This document shows positions 61,922 through 64,000 of a DNA stretch of 64,000 nt, piece after piece. Made by a program: the position numbers and the translations under genes. Origin of the DNA: Spiroplasma endosymbiont of Clivina fossor (lineage in GTDB: Bacteria; Bacillota_I; Bacilli_A; Mycoplasmatales; Nriv7); NCBI RefSeq assembly GCF_964031115.1, contig NZ_OZ035006.1, forward strand, positions 1,178,001 through 1,242,000, in the 5' to 3' direction. The notes under the pieces are model-generated. The model did not search any database, was not told where the DNA came from, and worked only from the letters and a program-made list of their open reading frames with translations. How positions within the stretch are numbered: the first letter of the stretch is position 1; every line of letters begins with the position of its first letter.

Positions 61922-61939
61922 AGTTTTGTTAGGTGGAAA
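61912..61939 (+). other. dif-like motif at right end of phage T
   Basis: Arm GGACGCGTAAA, centre GTTTTG, arm TTAGGTGGAAA, matching the SpV1-type end. From 61940 to 62104 I see nothing recognisable. Confidence 0.5.
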
Positions 61940-62104
61940 AATATTTGATTAATTTTGAAAGAAAAGTAACTACAATTTAATTATCGTTTTATTTGAAAAA
62001 TAAGTAATAAAACAAAATATTTAATATTAACAAACATAATCTCAATAAAATTCTATAGAAACTAAGTAAAATGCTTATAAAAACAACATTAAAATAATTT
62101 TTTA

Positions 62105-62187
62105 TTTTAATTTTGTCGAAAACTCTTGATAAAATAAAAAAAATCATCAACTTGATAATTTTAAAAGGCTTTTATGTAAAATTACTA
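62105..62187 (-). mobile_element. IS-A terminal fragment
   Basis: The last 83 bp of IS-A, cut exactly where the P4 dif-like motif begins. Confidence 0.85.
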
Positions 62188-62695
62188 GGACGCATAAAGT
62201 TTTGTTAGGTAGTAAAATATTTGAATAAGTATTAAGGCGGTCAGCAATGATTGTCTTTTTATTTTATAAGGTGTTAAAAATTTGTTCTTTGAAAATTAAA
62301 TACAAGTGAATTAATAATGTTGGTATGTATTAAAGCACGATAAATTATGGGTGGTCGCCATAACCGAAAGAAGTTTACCAGTTAATAGATAACATCCTAT
62401 TAGCTATAGCAATTTGTTTCGTTTTGCAATAAAAAAATGAATGGGTGGATTTCCTAAAAATATACACGCTATTAAATTAGTTCCAAGGGTAGGATGCGGA
62501 TATTAAAGTGTAGAAATTTCTATATAGGGGTATGCTAAGTTTAAAATTATTAAAATCTTTATCTAATTAAAAAACAAAATTTACTAACAAAGCTTGTTAA
62601 ACACTTAAATCTGCGATATATAAGTGTTTAAAAAACTAAGTTAACTAAAACTTAGTTAATATAACTTAGTTTATCTATAAGAAAGGTAATTTATT
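62188..62695 (+). other. P4 origin region with dif-like end
   Basis: Motif GGACGCATAAA-GTTTTG at 62188-62204, then the same noncoding region as in P2 (hairpin AAACACTT/AAGTGTTT near 62599, AACTTAGTTAA repeats). The terminator-like hairpin is weakened by substitutions (AAGGCGGTCA). Confidence 0.65.
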
Positions 62696-63022
62696 ATGAA
62701 AAACATTGAAAACATTTTCTTAAATACTAAGAAATATCTTTTAAAAGAAACACAAAACGCAATGTTTATTAAAGCACCAAAAATTCCATGATTTAATGAA
62801 CAAATCGGCATTTGGTTTCCAAAGCGATTTGTTTATAAAGGAAAATATGAAAATTCGATTTGCATCGGAATAATAAAAGATAGTAAATATCAAATAATTT
62901 CAATTAATCAAAAAGAAAATGAAACCAAATTAATTAAGGGGCAAGAATTATTAAGTTTCTTCATTGCCGAAAAAGAAAACAACAAAAAAGATATAAATTA
63001 TAACTATTTTAAAGGAGTTTAA
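62696..63022 (+). CDS. phage early protein (108 aa)
   Basis: Homologue of 32335-32661 with a few substitutions (AMFIKAPKIPWFNEQ, INQKENETK, ELLSFF). Confidence 0.75.
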
Positions 63023-63024
63023 AA

Positions 63025-63246
63025 ATGAATATTGCGATTGGATTAATATTTATTATTATCAGCATCATGCTATTAGCATATTTTGCTTATAAAATTTATG
63101 CCAAAATAAAAATTAGAATTAAATATAAAAATGCCATTAAAAATAATACTGGTAATTTCACGAAAGACGAAAAAGTATTTATTGCTCGTTTTGAGGAATG
63201 AGTTAAATCTCCTAATTCAAAAGAAAATAACGCGGATAAAAAATAA
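63025..63246 (+). CDS. phage small membrane protein (73 aa)
   Basis: As 32664-32885 (IAIGLIFIIISIMLLAYF). Confidence 0.74.
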
Positions 63247-63407
63247 TGTTTTGAGAAATTATTATGGAATTCTTAAAACTGTTTATTCCGATAGAAAAAA
63301 TGCCTGCACAAGTTGCGTTTATTGCCGGATTAATTATTATCATTACTTTTCTTTTCGCATTAATTTCAATTATGTATTTACCAATAAAAATGATTTTTGG
63401 GAGATAA
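63246..63407 (+). CDS. phage small membrane protein (53 aa)
   Basis: As 32885-33046; start overlaps the previous stop. Confidence 0.74.
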
Positions 63408-63410
63408 AAA

Positions 63411-63641
63411 ATGACAATAAACTTAAAAGAATTTAATTGAGAACAAATTAAACAAACTTTCTGAGATTTATTTATTCAAATTACAACTATTCCGGCTCAC
63501 ATTACTGGTGGTAAAGAAATTAAATTAAACGAAGCGCCACTTTGACTTTTAATAGCAAACATTGCTTTTTGATTCTTAACAGCGATTATGGTGTGATTTA
63601 TTCTAATGCTCCTTTGAAAAACCATATCAGTATTTAGATAG
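63411..63641 (+). CDS. phage small membrane protein (76 aa)
   Basis: As 33050-33280, minor changes (KLNEAPLWLL). Confidence 0.74.
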
Positions 63642-63652
63642 GGAAAAAATTA

Positions 63653-63787
63653 ATGTCAAGAAGTTACATTCTGATGCATTCCCAAAGAAATTCAAAATTA
63701 ATTAGGAAAAAATACAATCGTGTTAAGGTTAACCGTGGTTTTAACAAATTTAAGAAAAACTTTGAATATAAATGATGAATGTTTTAA
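63653..63787 (+). CDS. phage small basic protein (44 aa)
   Basis: As 8456-8590 (MSRSYILMHSQRNSKLIRKK); intact start. Confidence 0.7.
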
Positions 63788-63806
63788 AAAGAAAGGGGGT
63801 GATTAT

Positions 63807-64000
63807 ATGATTGGAACTTTCTTAACAGAAGTACCAGCAGTAACAAAGATAACAGCTAGTGACGCGATGACTAAATTATGAAATGCGATTATAACAGCGT
63901 TTACTAAAATGTGAGAAATTATTGCTGTTAATATGCCACAAGTCGGTAACTTCTTTGCTGACTACTGAATCTTCATTTTTCCATTTATTTTGGCAATATT
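63807..64000 (+). CDS. major coat protein, cut by window end
   Basis: First 64 codons of the coat protein (MIGTFLTEVPAVTKITAS), strong AAAGGGGGTG ribosome-binding site. Confidence 0.8.

Larger units (their letters stand above)
62188..64000 (+). mobile_element. prophage P4, SpV1-like plectrovirus, cut by window end
   Basis: The first 1.8 kb of a plectrovirus genome collinear with P2: origin, early gene, four small genes and start of the coat gene. Continues beyond the window. Confidence 0.9.

Noticed and set aside
1..64000. CRISPR arrays
   Set aside because: All short repeats found are IS ends, TA tracts or phage leader repeats; no regularly spaced repeat-spacer pattern and no cas genes.

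Overview
The window is a mollicute chromosome segment, almost certainly Spiroplasma of the citri clade. It is very AT-rich. UGA must be read as tryptophan (genetic code 4): nearly every real gene has in-frame TGA codons, and read that way the split frames join into full-length proteins. Most of the 64 kb is mobile DNA: SpV1-like plectrovirus (filamentous phage) genomes, a second phage-like module, and four insertion-sequence families in many, often nested, copies. All coding calls below use code 4.

Names used here. IS-A: zinc-ribbon DDE transposase, IS1595/ISXO2-like, about 1146 bp, ends TTTTAATTTTGTCGAAAACT, 8-bp target duplications. IS-B: IS5 family, IS427-like, 1068 bp, ends AGACTTCTTGCAAAATTAAT, 3-bp AAT/ATT duplications, transposase made by a -1 frameshift. 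IS-C: IS256 family. IS-D: rve/integrase-core transposase. P1-P4: SpV1-like prophages. Phage T: the other phage-like module.

Layout. 1-3.7 kb: nested IS-B/IS-A around two divergent secreted-protein genes, followed by a beta-propeller lipoprotein (3.9-5.1 kb). 5.2-7.9 kb: IS-C, IS-A and IS-B. 7.9-11.2 kb: P1, truncated at both ends. 11.2-18.6 kb: an IS graveyard (IS-B, IS-A, IS-D, IS-C). 18.6-27.5 kb: P3, minus strand. 28.4-31.8 kb: the housekeeping cluster secG-rnr-smpB-ssrA. 31.8-39.5 kb: P2, plus strand. 39.7-41.9 kb: a large OTU-domain protein. 42.2-47.6 kb: mgtE and a trmB gene broken by three ISs and a frameshift. 47.6-50 kb: IS-A inside IS-A. 50-51 kb: a frameshifted lipoyl-like gene. 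51.1-53.2 kb: IS-C and IS-A. 53.2 kb: tRNA-His. 53.4-61.9 kb: phage T. 62.2-64 kb: start of P4.

Plectrovirus gene order is constant: a 0.5-kb noncoding origin region, an early 108-aa protein, four small membrane or basic proteins, the major coat protein, a Zot/pI-like assembly ATPase, small membrane proteins, a ~625-aa adsorption protein, then a lipoprotein gene.

The most striking observation is the last gene of P2 and of P3. In each, a lipoprotein (signal peptide plus Cys20) carries an almost identical copy of the N-terminal domain (about residues 41-165) of the same prophage's adsorption protein. That domain is unrelated between P2 and P3, while the rest of the adsorption protein is conserved. 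I infer a phage-encoded superinfection-exclusion system in which a membrane-anchored copy of the receptor-binding domain occupies the receptor. The second highlight is a 734-aa OTU deubiquitinase-like protein with a C-terminal membrane helix, a candidate host-directed effector. The third is a 28-bp dif-like (XerC/D-type) motif at most prophage boundaries.
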